A DNA stretch of 11,616 bases from Succinatimonas sp. UBA6849 (GCA_002449335.1 DKDL01000051.1:1-11616); one strand, 5' to 3'. Shown: positions 1 to 7,251, numbered from the stretch's first letter. The notes: a model not told the origin generated them from the sequence alone. Numbers and translations: made by a program.

Positions 1-50
1 CAGTTTGACTGTTTTGCCATAAAAATCAACCTGTTTTGATGTAATTGAAC

Positions 51-90
51 ATGCAGCTGAAGTTTTAGAAAATATGAGTTTATGCTGCAT
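51..90. repeat. Short inverted repeat upstream of vgrG
   Basis: ATGCAGC at 51-57 is matched by its exact reverse complement GCTGCAT at 84-90, with a 26-nt AT-rich spacer. It lies 50-90 nt before the vgrG start, where an operator could be. Seven base pairs can arise by chance, no convincing -35/-10 pair was found nearby, and no gene is visible in 1-139. Treat this only as a candidate regulatory site. Confidence 0.2.
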
Positions 91-139
91 TTATCGCTAT
101 TCGTTTTGATAAAAATAAAAAATTTTAGGAGGCTCCTCT

Positions 140-3100
140 ATGGCAGTTTACAGCGGTGTTTTTAAAAAAAGTATATATGTAGCTGTTAGCGCAAAAAAGA
201 ATGCTCCTGATGCTAAAAATGCTCTTGTTTTCTTTAATAAAGCAAGAGAAATTCCTGATGTAGCTTACGCAGTTGAGGTTACAGAAGGTGTTTCTATACC
301 TTTTGATTTAAAGCTAACCCTTTTAACCACATATCAGCCATCACGCTCTGAATTAAGAGATCATCTGTTGATGAGTAATTACACTGTAACTTTAAGACAG
401 GGTAATACTGATGATAAATCTTTATCTCAATTAGCCGTTGTTCAGCGTGAGCGCGTCTTTAAAGGTATTGTTACAAAATATCAGTACAAAGGTAAGAGTC
501 CATCTCTGCCTAATGCTGATAAGCCTTGCTATATCTATGAACTTACGATTGCCCCTGAGATGAGCTTACTTGCTATGCACAAGCGCACTGCTCATTACAG
601 TGGTAAAAAAGTAACTGAAATTGTCAAAGAGCTCTTTAAAAATCATGAGCTTGAAGCAAACTGTGAGATAGATGCAACTTTATTAGGCAATGATCCTCTT
701 GATGATACAGGCTTTGTCTTTGAACAGAATAACGAAACTGATTTAGATTTTCTGCAAAGACTCTGTTATCAGTTCTCTTTAAATTACAACTTTGTGTATG
801 CAAATGGTGTCTGCAAAGTTGTTTTCTCAAGAGTAAGCATGCTCTGCAATACTTTTCCTGTAAATGTTCTGCCTGCAATTGCAAAGGAGAACTTGCCTAA
901 TGAAGCACAAGCAAACAGTGCTGCAGTTGTACAGACCTTTGTAAATCCGAATATTGAGCTTGAAGCATCAGATCATAATTATCTACAAGATGTAGCTTAT
1001 AAAGGCGGGATTACAGAAGGTTCAATCTTTTCTGAGAACACTACTTTAGATAACTTCAACTATACACTTCAGAGCAATATCAATACTGATATTGCAGGTA
1101 AGGCCAAGCAGTTATTATATCTAAAAGAGAGCTTTAGTAAGACTAAAGAGAAGGCTGATGAATATATAGTAGCTAAATCATCTGATCTTATCTTTGCTTC
1201 AGGTGTGCATTTTAAAATAAATGATGAGTACTCCATCTATAACGGAAGTCTGTGTACAGTGGTGCGCTCTTACTTTAAATTCAACGTTAAATATCCTGTC
1301 ACTTTAGCTAAAGTAGACTCTGTAGCTCCATCAGAGAGTCCTCTTTCTTTAAGATTTGTTGCAATTCCTTCCTCAAACTCAACTAATGACGTTTTAGGTC
1401 CATTAAATGTCTTTTCAAGACTTGATAATGCAACAGATGTTGATGAATGTTTTGCCCTCGATGTTAAAAAACAGGTTGGTGCAAGAGCTGTTTACAGCTC
1501 TTTGCAAAATGTAAAAACTGTAATTGGTGTAGTTTGTAACAGCAATGGTGACGTTGTTGATGACGATCCTCTTAGCAGAAAAGCTGCAGAGTCTAACTTC
1601 AGTAATTTTGACAAGTTCTATGTAAGGCTAGAGTCTCTGTCTAATACTCCTACGGTAGTAGTCTGTGACTATGTAGGTGCCTATGGAAGTTTAGGCAGTT
1701 TACCTAAATTAGGTAAAAGAGTAGTGATGCTCTATACAGGTAACAAGTACTATTACCTAGGTCAGATAGCAAGTGATGAGATCACAGGTATCAATAATGA
1801 GAAACTTTTAAAACAGAGAACAGATTCTTTGTCTTTACACAATGAGTCTAAATCTAGTGTTATTGGCATCAATGCAGCCTCAGATACTGATACTGAGATT
1901 ATGAAGTTTATTTTGTCAGGTGACATGCCTTTTTATGTGGATAATCTCAATAACCAGAATAACAGCCTGCGTCCAAAAGAAATCTTTGAAAAGAATACAG
2001 TAAAGTTATCTTATTCTTTAGCTAAAGAGTCCACTGCTAAAAATAATACAACTCATGAAATCAAGCAAAGTAAGATTTCTAAAGAATATACCTATGCTAA
2101 ATGGGCTGAAAAATTACCTAATGACATCGTTTCAGTAAAAGACCTTATGAACTCAATTTCTATGAATCTTTCAAACTGTCTTGTTGAAGGTCAGACAGAC
2201 AAAGAACAGAATTTAAGAGATTCATATGAGAAATGCGTTGAATCATTAAATTCAATGAATCAGGCACTTAAAAAACTGTCATCAGAATTAGCTTCTGCTT
2301 TAGAAGATTACATTTCATTTAATGGCGATTCTAATATTACGATTAAGTCTCCAGGTGAAGTTCTGGTAGCATCAGCAGTTAAAGACAAAAATGGCTCTTT
2401 TATCAGTGTCTCAGGAGAAAATGGTGTAACTATCAGTTCAGAGGTTGTAAGTAAAGAAAAAGACTCCTCCTCAGGACAGTTAACTCTTAATGCTGGTAAG
2501 ACACTTAATATCAGTGCAGAAAAGTCAATTACCTTAAGTGTAGGCAACTCTACAATTACTATTGATGCTGGCGGTATTAATCTTACCTCTAAGAAGTTTA
2601 AAGAAGATACTACCGCTTGGGATAGCTCGATTACTGTTGACGGTATGACAGGTATTCAGATGGAAGCTTTTGATACCAACATTGACTCATTCTCATCAAC
2701 TACCATTTCAGATGGCTTTGGTGCAGAGATCTCTACTTTAGCAGGCAGAGTTACTGTAAGTGGTACCAATGTAGATATAGAAAACACCAAGCGAGATGAC
2801 TTAATCTACTGTTTAACCGATCTTTCTAAAAATGTAGCAACCTGGATCACCTCTGGTGTAGAAGCTGATAATAATTATAGTGAAGACGAGCGCCGTGATG
2901 CTGAACGTGGTGTAAAACTGTACTCAAATATCGTCGATACCTATCAGGGCATCACCAGGATCATCAGAGATGTGGCGACAGCAGCAAACACCTCAGAAAG
3001 AGGAGAAAAAATTCAGGCAGCATTCTCTGCAATAGCTGGTATAGTCAAGATCGTCGATCTGATTGAGGATATTGTGATAACTTCAATTGATATTGATCAG

Positions 3101-3376
3101 AGAAAAGATGAGGATCTTACCTGGGAAGCACGCACTAAAGAGAATAACTATCTCTCAAAGAGAGATGTTTTTAGAATGACAACCTCTTCTATTGCTAAAA
3201 CAGCACTAGTTATAAGTTCTATGCCATCATTCTTCTTTGCTCTAAAGAGTAGTAACGTAAGTTCAATGTCAATATCTCCTGATGAAATCAACGTTTCAAG
3301 TCAAAGCAACAAATCTTTTTATGTTGATTTAAAAGGAGCATCAACAGTTGCTGCTGGTAAAGATCTTCTAAAGTGA
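140..3376 (+). CDS. vgrG: Type VI secretion spike protein VgrG, long form with insert and C-terminal extension
   Basis: VgrG forms the trimeric tip of the contractile type VI secretion apparatus and carries effectors on or in itself. The gp27-like part is clear: a typical opening around residues 45-90 (EGVSIPFDLKL) and the VgrG hallmark NNETDLDFLQRLCYQ at about 197-211. A gp5-like OB-fold follows at about 490-545 (SLPKLGKRVVMLYTGN). Residues 546-725 are an unusual insert ending in a predicted helical, coiled-coil-like stretch (about 668-724). Short beta repeats resembling the gp5 needle run from about 727 to 880, including SITLSVGNSTITIDAGG near 796. Residues 885-1078 form a mostly helical extension with hydrophobic stretches (about 960-985 and 1018-1035). 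Ordinary VgrGs have about 600-700 residues, so this one is long. The start has a perfect AGGAGG at 127-132, 7 nt upstream. The extension may be an effector or a cargo-binding part; no catalytic motif was recognised in it. Confidence 0.88.
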   Translation: MAVYSGVFKKSIYVAVSAKKNAPDAKNALVFFNKAREIPDVAYAVEVTEGVSIPFDLKLTLLTTYQPSRSELRDHLLMSNYTVTLRQGNTDDKSLSQLAVVQRERVFKGIVTKYQYKGKSPSLPNADKPCYIYELTIAPEMSLLAMHKRTAHYSGKKVTEIVKELFKNHELEANCEIDATLLGNDPLDDTGFVFEQNNETDLDFLQRLCYQFSLNYNFVYANGVCKVVFSRVSMLCNTFPVNVLPAIAKENLPNEAQANSAAVVQTFVNPNIELEASDHNYLQDVAYKGGITEGSIFSENTTLDNFNYTLQSNINTDIAGKAKQLLYLKESFSKTKEKADEYIVAKSSDLIFASGVHFKINDEYSIYNGSLCTVVRSYFKFNVKYPVTLAKVDSVAPSESPLSLRFVAIPSSNSTNDVLGPLNVFSRLDNATDVDECFALDVKKQVGARAVYSSLQNVKTVIGVVCNSNGDVVDDDPLSRKAAESNFSNFDKFYVRLESLSNTPTVVVCDYVGAYGSLGSLPKLGKRVVMLYTGNKYYYLGQIASDEITGINNEKLLKQRTDSLSLHNESKSSVIGINAASDTDTEIMKFILSGDMPFYVDNLNNQNNSLRPKEIFEKNTVKLSYSLAKESTAKNNTTHEIKQSKISKEYTYAKWAEKLPNDIVSVKDLMNSISMNLSNCLVEGQTDKEQNLRDSYEKCVESLNSMNQALKKLSSELASALEDYISFNGDSNITIKSPGEVLVASAVKDKNGSFISVSGENGVTISSEVVSKEKDSSSGQLTLNAGKTLNISAEKSITLSVGNSTITIDAGGINLTSKKFKEDTTAWDSSITVDGMTGIQMEAFDTNIDSFSSTTISDGFGAEISTLAGRVTVSGTNVDIENTKRDDLIYCLTDLSKNVATWITSGVEADNNYSEDERRDAERGVKLYSNIVDTYQGITRIIRDVATAANTSERGEKIQAAFSAIAGIVKIVDLIEDIVITSIDIDQRKDEDLTWEARTKENNYLSKRDVFRMTTSSIAKTALVISSMPSFFFALKSSNVSSMSISPDEINVSSQSNKSFYVDLKGASTVAAGKDLLK

Positions 3377-3393
3377 TTTAGATGGAGTTCATA

Positions 3394-3783
3394 ATGAAAG
3401 AAAAACATACAAGGAAATCAGCTACATCTGAAACTGTAAAAGCATGTGCTTCTATTTCTCTTACAGCAATTTCAGCTGTTGCTATGGGAGTTTTGCAGGC
3501 TACAACTATAACTAATTATGAGAATAAAAATGTCATCGGTAACAAAAAGGTAGCCCCTACAGATGACAAAACCTCATTAGAGTCACGAGAATCATCAGGT
3601 GTAAGTAATGACAGCTCTTTATCTAAAGATGATGTTTCAGCTCAAAAAGGTGAGGTTGATGCTGCTGAAACTGAAGGCAAAGCTTCAACTTCTGAAGCTA
3701 CAGCCTCTGACAGTGGAGCTTCAGCTTTAAAGACTAAAGCTGGTGCTACAGATATTGCAACTAAAGGCATTAAGCTTAACTAA
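3394..3783 (+). CDS. Small hydrophobic-segment protein downstream of vgrG, unknown function
   Basis: This 129-residue protein is not recognised. It has a basic, polar N-terminus (MKEKHTRKSATSETVK), one hydrophobic stretch (about residues 17-37), and a low-complexity tail rich in Ser, Ala, Asp, Glu and Lys with no obvious fold. The hydrophobic stretch could be a signal peptide (a plausible cut after LQA) or a single membrane anchor. The ATG at 3394 was chosen because GGAG at 3384-3387 sits 6 nt before it; the in-frame ATG at 3382 would add four residues (MEFI) but has no good ribosome site. It begins 17 nt after the vgrG stop on the same strand, so cotranscription is likely. By position it could be VgrG cargo, an accessory protein or an immunity-type protein. 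That is inference from context only. Confidence 0.6.
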   Translation: MKEKHTRKSATSETVKACASISLTAISAVAMGVLQATTITNYENKNVIGNKKVAPTDDKTSLESRESSGVSNDSSLSKDDVSAQKGEVDAAETEGKASTSEATASDSGASALKTKAGATDIATKGIKLN

Positions 3784-3811
3784 ATATGTAATGATATTTT
3801 ATAGAAAAATC

Positions 3812-3843
3812 TGAGGGTTAGCTTTACTTTTTTACTAGCCTCA
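3812..3843 (+). other. Imperfect hairpin after the vgrG cassette
   Basis: TGAGG (3812-3816) pairs with CCTCA (3839-3843), and the inner TTAG/CTAG adds four more pairs after a one-base bulge. The loop is T-rich. It lies 30 nt after the small gene's stop codon, where a terminator is expected, but no T-run follows on the + strand. A factor-independent terminator is therefore doubtful. Confidence 0.25.
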
Positions 3844-3911
3844 ATTGCTATATCCCACCACCTTGTGGAGAATAGACTTAAACTTAGTTGTGCTTATAGT
3901 GTTAGGGAAGG

Positions 3912-4178
3912 TTAATGATCTCCGTAATGGATACCACATTCTGCAATCTCGATCGTTTCATCGACTATCCTGAACACTATTCTGTTTTTACTGTCGATTC
4001 TGACACTCCAAAATCCAGACAAATTTCCAGTCAGAGGTTCTAGTTTTTCTAAACAATCATAGCCATTACGGTCTATAACTTTTTATTAATTTATTTATTT
4101 TTTTAGTGTTTTTTTTTCTTGAAGTTGCCAATTCAGATAGTCTTCCCAAGCATCGTCATGCCAAAATTTTGGGATTAC
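3912..4178 (-). pseudogene. yoeB: Broken YoeB/Txe-family mRNA interferase toxin
   Basis: Reading the minus strand gives a nearly full-length YoeB/Txe toxin of about 88 codons, the family's usual size. The N-terminal part reads VIPKFWHDDAWEDYLNWQ (compare the family's AWEDYLYWQ). The C-terminal part reads EPLTGNLSGFWSVRI, then NRIVFRI, and ends IHYGDH, keeping the conserved C-terminal His-Tyr. The middle is disrupted: codons 28, 31 and 32 (4083-4097) are TAA stops. Adding one A to the A7 run (4098-4104) and removing one from the A5 run (4080-4084) restores KKINKLIKVID, which fits the family. No ATG, GTG or TTG lies at the expected start: the first aligned codon is GTA, overlapping the old antitoxin stop. 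The gene is therefore almost certainly dead. Intact members cleave mRNA at the ribosome. Confidence 0.8.
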
Positions 4179-4237
4179 TAATCCTCTATAAGTTCGTGCT
4201 GATGCATATTCTTTTTGGCTTTCAGATCTGCTATACG

Positions 4238-4438
4238 TTATTCTAACATCTTAATATGTTCTTCACTTTCAAAAGGATCTGCTGAAATTTCAAAAGGAAT
4301 TCTCCTTTCATTACCCACCTTTCTAGCAAACAATGCAAAAGCAGTACTTAAAGATAATCCCATTGATTCACAAGCACTTTCCATTTTCTTTTTTATATCA
4401 ATATCCAGCTTAAAATTAACATTAACTGTTTGTCCCAT
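4238..4438 (-). CDS. dinJ: RelB/DinJ-family antitoxin, truncated by a premature stop
   Basis: These 66 residues match the DinJ/RelB antitoxin family: a ribbon-helix-helix N-terminus (GQTVNVNFKLDIDIKKKME), then the LSLSTAFALFARKV and RRIPFEISADPF segments. A good Shine-Dalgarno (AGGAG on the minus strand) precedes the ATG. The frame stops at TAA (4238-4240), but the next 19 codons, in the same frame, read RIADLKAKKNMHQHELIED and end in TAG at 4178-4180. That is the normal family tail, so the ancestor had 86 residues, the usual DinJ length. The missing tail is in the region that normally wraps the toxin, while the DNA-binding part is intact. The adjacent toxin is also broken, so the locus is a decaying toxin-antitoxin module. 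The remaining peptide might still bind its operator. Confidence 0.82.
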   Translation of the reverse strand: MGQTVNVNFKLDIDIKKKMESACESMGLSLSTAFALFARKVGNERRIPFEISADPFESEEHIKMLE

Positions 4439-4474
4439 TATTGTTCTCCTATAAATCAGTTCTTTATATGAAGA

Positions 4475-4516
4475 AGTATAGAAATCTTAAAGAATATTTA
4501 ATATATTATTCTTTAA
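4475..4516 (-). promoter_or_regulatory. Probable antitoxin operator and promoter region
   Basis: A perfect 10-bp inverted repeat (TTAAAGAATA at 4487-4496, TATTCTTTAA at 4507-4516) with a 10-nt spacer lies about 50-80 nt upstream of the antitoxin start. On the minus strand TATACT at 4475-4480 could be the -10 element, which would put the palindrome across the spacer and a weak -35 region. DinJ/RelB antitoxins repress their own promoters through such palindromes. The AT-richness of the region lowers certainty. Confidence 0.45.
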
Positions 4517-4557
4517 TACTTATTTAAGTTCTGCTTATATTGATTTTGTTTAGCTAC

Positions 4558-4593
4558 ATAAAATTAAGGCTCCAAACCTTTCGATTTGAAGCC
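4558..4593 (-). terminator. Rho-independent terminator of the 247-aa protein gene
   Basis: On the minus strand GGCTTCAAA (from 4593) pairs with TTTGGAGCC (ending at 4568): nine pairs including one T-G wobble and an 8-nt loop, followed by TTAATTTTAT. It begins 22 nt after the stop codon of the gene at 4615-5358. Confidence 0.7.
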
Positions 4594-4614
4594 GTTACTT
4601 TTGTATTGTATTTT

Positions 4615-5358
4615 TTAGAACTGAGTTTTCTTATAAGACTCAGTTGATAAGAACTCACCTAGAGCATGAGATACTGCTTTTCTTGCCTTGTCTGCAACTG
4701 TTCTTGGAAAAGCATCTTTGATAATAGAGATGTAATCCTGTTCATCTTTACTTAAGGTATGAACATAAGCTAAAGAACCATCTTTATACAGTTCATAACT
4801 TTCAAATGCAAAAAGATTGGTATTTTTGTCACGAAGAGCAAACTGACAAACTGATGAATCTTTTCCTGTATAAATGGTAGCTTTGCTGAAAACTTTCTGT
4901 GAATGATTTGTTTTTGCTTGCTTATATAAAGTTTTGCAGAAAGTCTTCTGATTCTTATCATTGATCTCTTTTGTAAAATCAATGTAAGCAGTTACCATCT
5001 TTTCAGAGTTTGATACCAAGATCTTTTGAGCTTTACTGTCGTTATTAGAGAATAAAATGGCATTGTATCCGTTAGGAACCCACTGATTTAGAGCATCAGA
5101 ATCAACCATCTCACCTTCAAAGTAAACATTTACTTTGTACTTATGACCAGTCTTATCTGAATAGTACTGCTCCATCTCATTGCGCTTGTTTTCTAAAGCT
5201 TTTTTTCGCTCTAATCTAGCAACTTTAGCTTTTTCAAGCATGATCATAGCTTTGCTCTTGCCTTCATCAGAAACAGCCTGTGATGGAACGGTAACAAATA
5301 CACCTGCAGCAATACATGCACCAAGTATGGTGATATATGTCAATTTTTTCTTAGTCAT
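4615..5358 (-). CDS. Exported protein of unknown function (247 aa)
   Basis: No family is recognised. The N-terminus is a Sec-type signal peptide: MTKKK, a hydrophobic stretch to about residue 24, and a likely cut after SQA (residue 28). A charged helix with coiled-coil character follows (about 34-66, rich in Lys, Glu and Arg), then a mixed alpha/beta region. The mature part has exactly two cysteines (141 and 171), which could form a disulfide in the periplasm. The LGAC at 12-15 resembles a lipobox, but the hydrophobic stretch continues after it, so a lipoprotein is less likely. The gene stands alone, with a promoter at 5410-5439 and a terminator at 4558-4593. The ribosome site before the ATG is weak (AGAAAG-like). 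Confidence 0.75.
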   Translation of the reverse strand: MTKKKLTYITILGACIAAGVFVTVPSQAVSDEGKSKAMIMLEKAKVARLERKKALENKRNEMEQYYSDKTGHKYKVNVYFEGEMVDSDALNQWVPNGYNAILFSNNDSKAQKILVSNSEKMVTAYIDFTKEINDKNQKTFCKTLYKQAKTNHSQKVFSKATIYTGKDSSVCQFALRDKNTNLFAFESYELYKDGSLAYVHTLSKDEQDYISIIKDAFPRTVADKARKAVSHALGEFLSTESYKKTQF

Positions 5359-5409
5359 TATTTATAATCTTTCTAATAATATGTGATCTGAACGACAATC
5401 AATTTGCAC

Positions 5410-5439
5410 ATATTAAGTATTTTATGCGATATATGTCAA
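5410..5439 (-). promoter_or_regulatory. Sigma70-type promoter of the 247-aa exported protein gene
   Basis: On the minus strand a consensus -35 TTGACA (5434-5439) is followed after 18 nt by TAATAT (5410-5415), or after 17 nt by TTAATA. The predicted start near 5403 gives a leader of about 45 nt. It lies downstream of the amylase gene's terminator, so the exported protein gene is an independent unit. Confidence 0.65.
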
Positions 5440-5482
5440 ACTTTTTTTTGATTGAATTTTTTCAGAGCAAATTACAGAAGGT

Positions 5483-5523
5483 GTGATAAAAATAGAGCAC
5501 ATCCAGTAATTCTGGATATGCTC
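5483..5523 (-). terminator. Strong rho-independent terminator after the amylase gene
   Basis: On the minus strand GAGCATATCCAG (5512-5523) pairs with CTGGATGTGCTC (5495-5506): 12 pairs with one G-T wobble and a 5-nt loop, followed at once by TATTTTTAT. It lies about 70 nt beyond the amylase stop codon. Confidence 0.85.
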
Positions 5524-5559
5524 AAGATGTCATGAGGTCAGTGGAAGATTTGTTTTATA

Positions 5560-5585
5560 AAAGCTTCATTTTGATGATAAGCTTT
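5560..5585 (-). terminator. Weak hairpin just after the amylase stop
   Basis: AAAGCTT (5560-5566) and AAGCTTT (5579-5585) form a 7-bp stem with a 12-nt loop, and TTTTAT follows the stem on the minus strand. It precedes the stronger terminator at 5483-5523 and may be a first, leaky stop or an mRNA 3'-end stabiliser. Confidence 0.35.
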
Positions 5586-5592
5586 AGTGTTT

Positions 5593-7251
5593 TTATTCGT
5601 AAAAGCCTTTTGCCTCACCGTCTGTTACAACTTCAAAACTTAAAGGTGCAACTGTAACTGTGTAGGAGCCATCAGCATTCTTTACAGCAGGAGAACTGCT
5701 AATCAAAGCTTTTAAGCCCTTGTCTTTTGCAAACAGCTCATTGCTAATAGTTATCTTAGCTACATTGCTTTTATCAAGATTCATTAGATAGAAGAAGGTG
5801 TCATCACCTTTAAAGGTCTTTCTACATGAGAAGAGGGATCCTCTAATCTTTAAAAGTTCCATCTTTCCATTAGAGATAGCACCATGCTGAGCGCGTAGCT
5901 TCATTAAATAGGTAAAGAGGAGTTGATGCTGTGACTCTTTGTCGGTGAAGTTGCTGATCTTGCCATTATCGCGAGCTACATGATCGTCATAGTAACCCAT
6001 CTCATTTCTCTTTTTATCAAAGTTAGGGACATCCTGACCTATTTCTTCACCATAGTAGTTTGTGATAGGTCCTGAGTGTGCAATTGCAAGGTAAGATAAG
6101 GCTAAATCAACTCTCTTGTCATAGCTCTCCTGAAGACCTGCTCTCTGGATAAGATCACCAAAGCGTACAAGATCATGGTTTGTGATCATCAGATTTGGAT
6201 AAGCATGACCTGGCAGGCTGTTCTCATCATACTTTAAAAGATCAATGAGATTTAAAGCTGAATGGTTCTGTTTACCCCATTCTTCGGTTGCAAGTGTCTG
6301 TACAATGCCATAACGCAGACCAAAGTCAAAGCATGAGTCTAAGGCAGGATCTTTATCAGAGCCATAACCAGTTCTTGTAATGGTAGGATTGTCAGACCAA
6401 ATTTCACCTACCATATAGCCTAATGGATGAACATCCTTACCATTGCTGTCTTTATAGGTAACTGAGGCACTGGTGTTCTCAACTGCCTTTTTAATATGAC
6501 GCCATGTATCTAGTGGTACTTGATAGGCCTGATCTAGTCTCCAGCCATCAATCTTGTAGTCCTCAATATAGTGAGTAGCTACTTCTGTCATAAATTTTTC
6601 TGAATCGCCATTAGCATCAAAGTCAGTACAAGAGGTGTTCTCAGGTGGATTGTATGGCTGTAGATTGCTACCAATACATTTACCTGTCATATGTAAGGTA
6701 TTACCTTTAGGAGACTTGGTGATTACATCTGATCTAAAGTGACCAAAGACACCGTCTAAGAAGACATACAGACCATTCTTATGGGCAGTATCAATTAACT
6801 CTTTTAATTTCTCATTAGTACCAAAGCGTGGCTCTACATTAAAGTAGTCATAGATGTAATAGCCTGTTGCATCAAGTTTTGATGGAGTTTGTCCGTCTGG
6901 CACTGTCCTAAAGACAGGTGTCATCCAGATAGCATTCATGCCTAAACTTTTAATGTAAGGAATTGCATTGATGATACCTTGCAGATCTCCTTTGTGAGAT
7001 GAGGTGCCATAGCCTGTATCAAAGTTAATAGAATCATCTCCATTTTGGAAAGACTCAACCATTACCTGATAAATACGTAAATCGGCTATTGGATCGACTG
7101 TACCAGTATCATTTCTGTAAGATTTAAAAGTGTTATACCAGTTAGAATTAACTGAATCTAGTGTGTATTCATCAATTCCGTTATTAGAAGCACAGCCTGA
7201 CAACAGAGCTAATAAAACTAAAGATAGGGTAGTTTTAATTATTGTTTTCAT
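5593..7251 (-). CDS. GH13 alpha-amylase-family lipoprotein
   Basis: This is a glycoside hydrolase family 13 enzyme, expected to act on alpha-glucan linkages of starch-, glycogen- or maltodextrin-type substrates. The N-terminus is a lipoprotein signal with lipobox LLSGC, so Cys20 would be lipidated and the enzyme anchored in a membrane outside the cytoplasm. The (beta/alpha)8 barrel motifs occur in order: IYQVMVESF near 60; FLDGVFGH (region I, 164-171); DGWRLD with nucleophile Asp240 (region II); GEIW with acid/base Glu283 (region III); and NHD with Asp360 (region IV). A C-terminal beta domain follows from about 460. The triad is complete, so activity is likely. Cys192 and Cys208 could form a disulfide. 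A GGA precedes the ATG. A TACAAT at 7288-7293 could be a -10 element, but no clear -35 was found. The GH13 subfamily and exact substrate cannot be set from this reading. Confidence 0.92.
   Translation of the reverse strand: MKTIIKTTLSLVLLALLSGCASNNGIDEYTLDSVNSNWYNTFKSYRNDTGTVDPIADLRIYQVMVESFQNGDDSINFDTGYGTSSHKGDLQGIINAIPYIKSLGMNAIWMTPVFRTVPDGQTPSKLDATGYYIYDYFNVEPRFGTNEKLKELIDTAHKNGLYVFLDGVFGHFRSDVITKSPKGNTLHMTGKCIGSNLQPYNPPENTSCTDFDANGDSEKFMTEVATHYIEDYKIDGWRLDQAYQVPLDTWRHIKKAVENTSASVTYKDSNGKDVHPLGYMVGEIWSDNPTITRTGYGSDKDPALDSCFDFGLRYGIVQTLATEEWGKQNHSALNLIDLLKYDENSLPGHAYPNLMITNHDLVRFGDLIQRAGLQESYDKRVDLALSYLAIAHSGPITNYYGEEIGQDVPNFDKKRNEMGYYDDHVARDNGKISNFTDKESQHQLLFTYLMKLRAQHGAISNGKMELLKIRGSLFSCRKTFKGDDTFFYLMNLDKSNVAKITISNELFAKDKGLKALISSSPAVKNADGSYTVTVAPLSFEVVTDGEAKGFYE

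Noticed and set aside
127..137. Palindrome AGGAGGCTCCT covering the vgrG ribosome site
   Set aside because: A stem would leave a 1-nt loop, or only three pairs with a normal loop, so it is unlikely to hide the site.
636..884. Minus-strand open frame inside vgrG
   Set aside because: It is antisense to a clear VgrG domain, has no recognisable protein features and no ribosome site.
2308..2547. Minus-strand open frame opposite the beta repeats of vgrG
   Set aside because: It mirrors a repetitive coding region on the other strand and shows no family features.
4215..4454. Plus-strand open frame over the antitoxin remnant
   Set aside because: The minus strand encodes a recognisable DinJ/RelB protein with a ribosome site; the plus-strand frame is its shadow.
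5314..5325. LGAC as a lipobox in the 247-aa exported protein
   Set aside because: The hydrophobic stretch continues past the cysteine and a better signal peptidase I site (SQA) follows.
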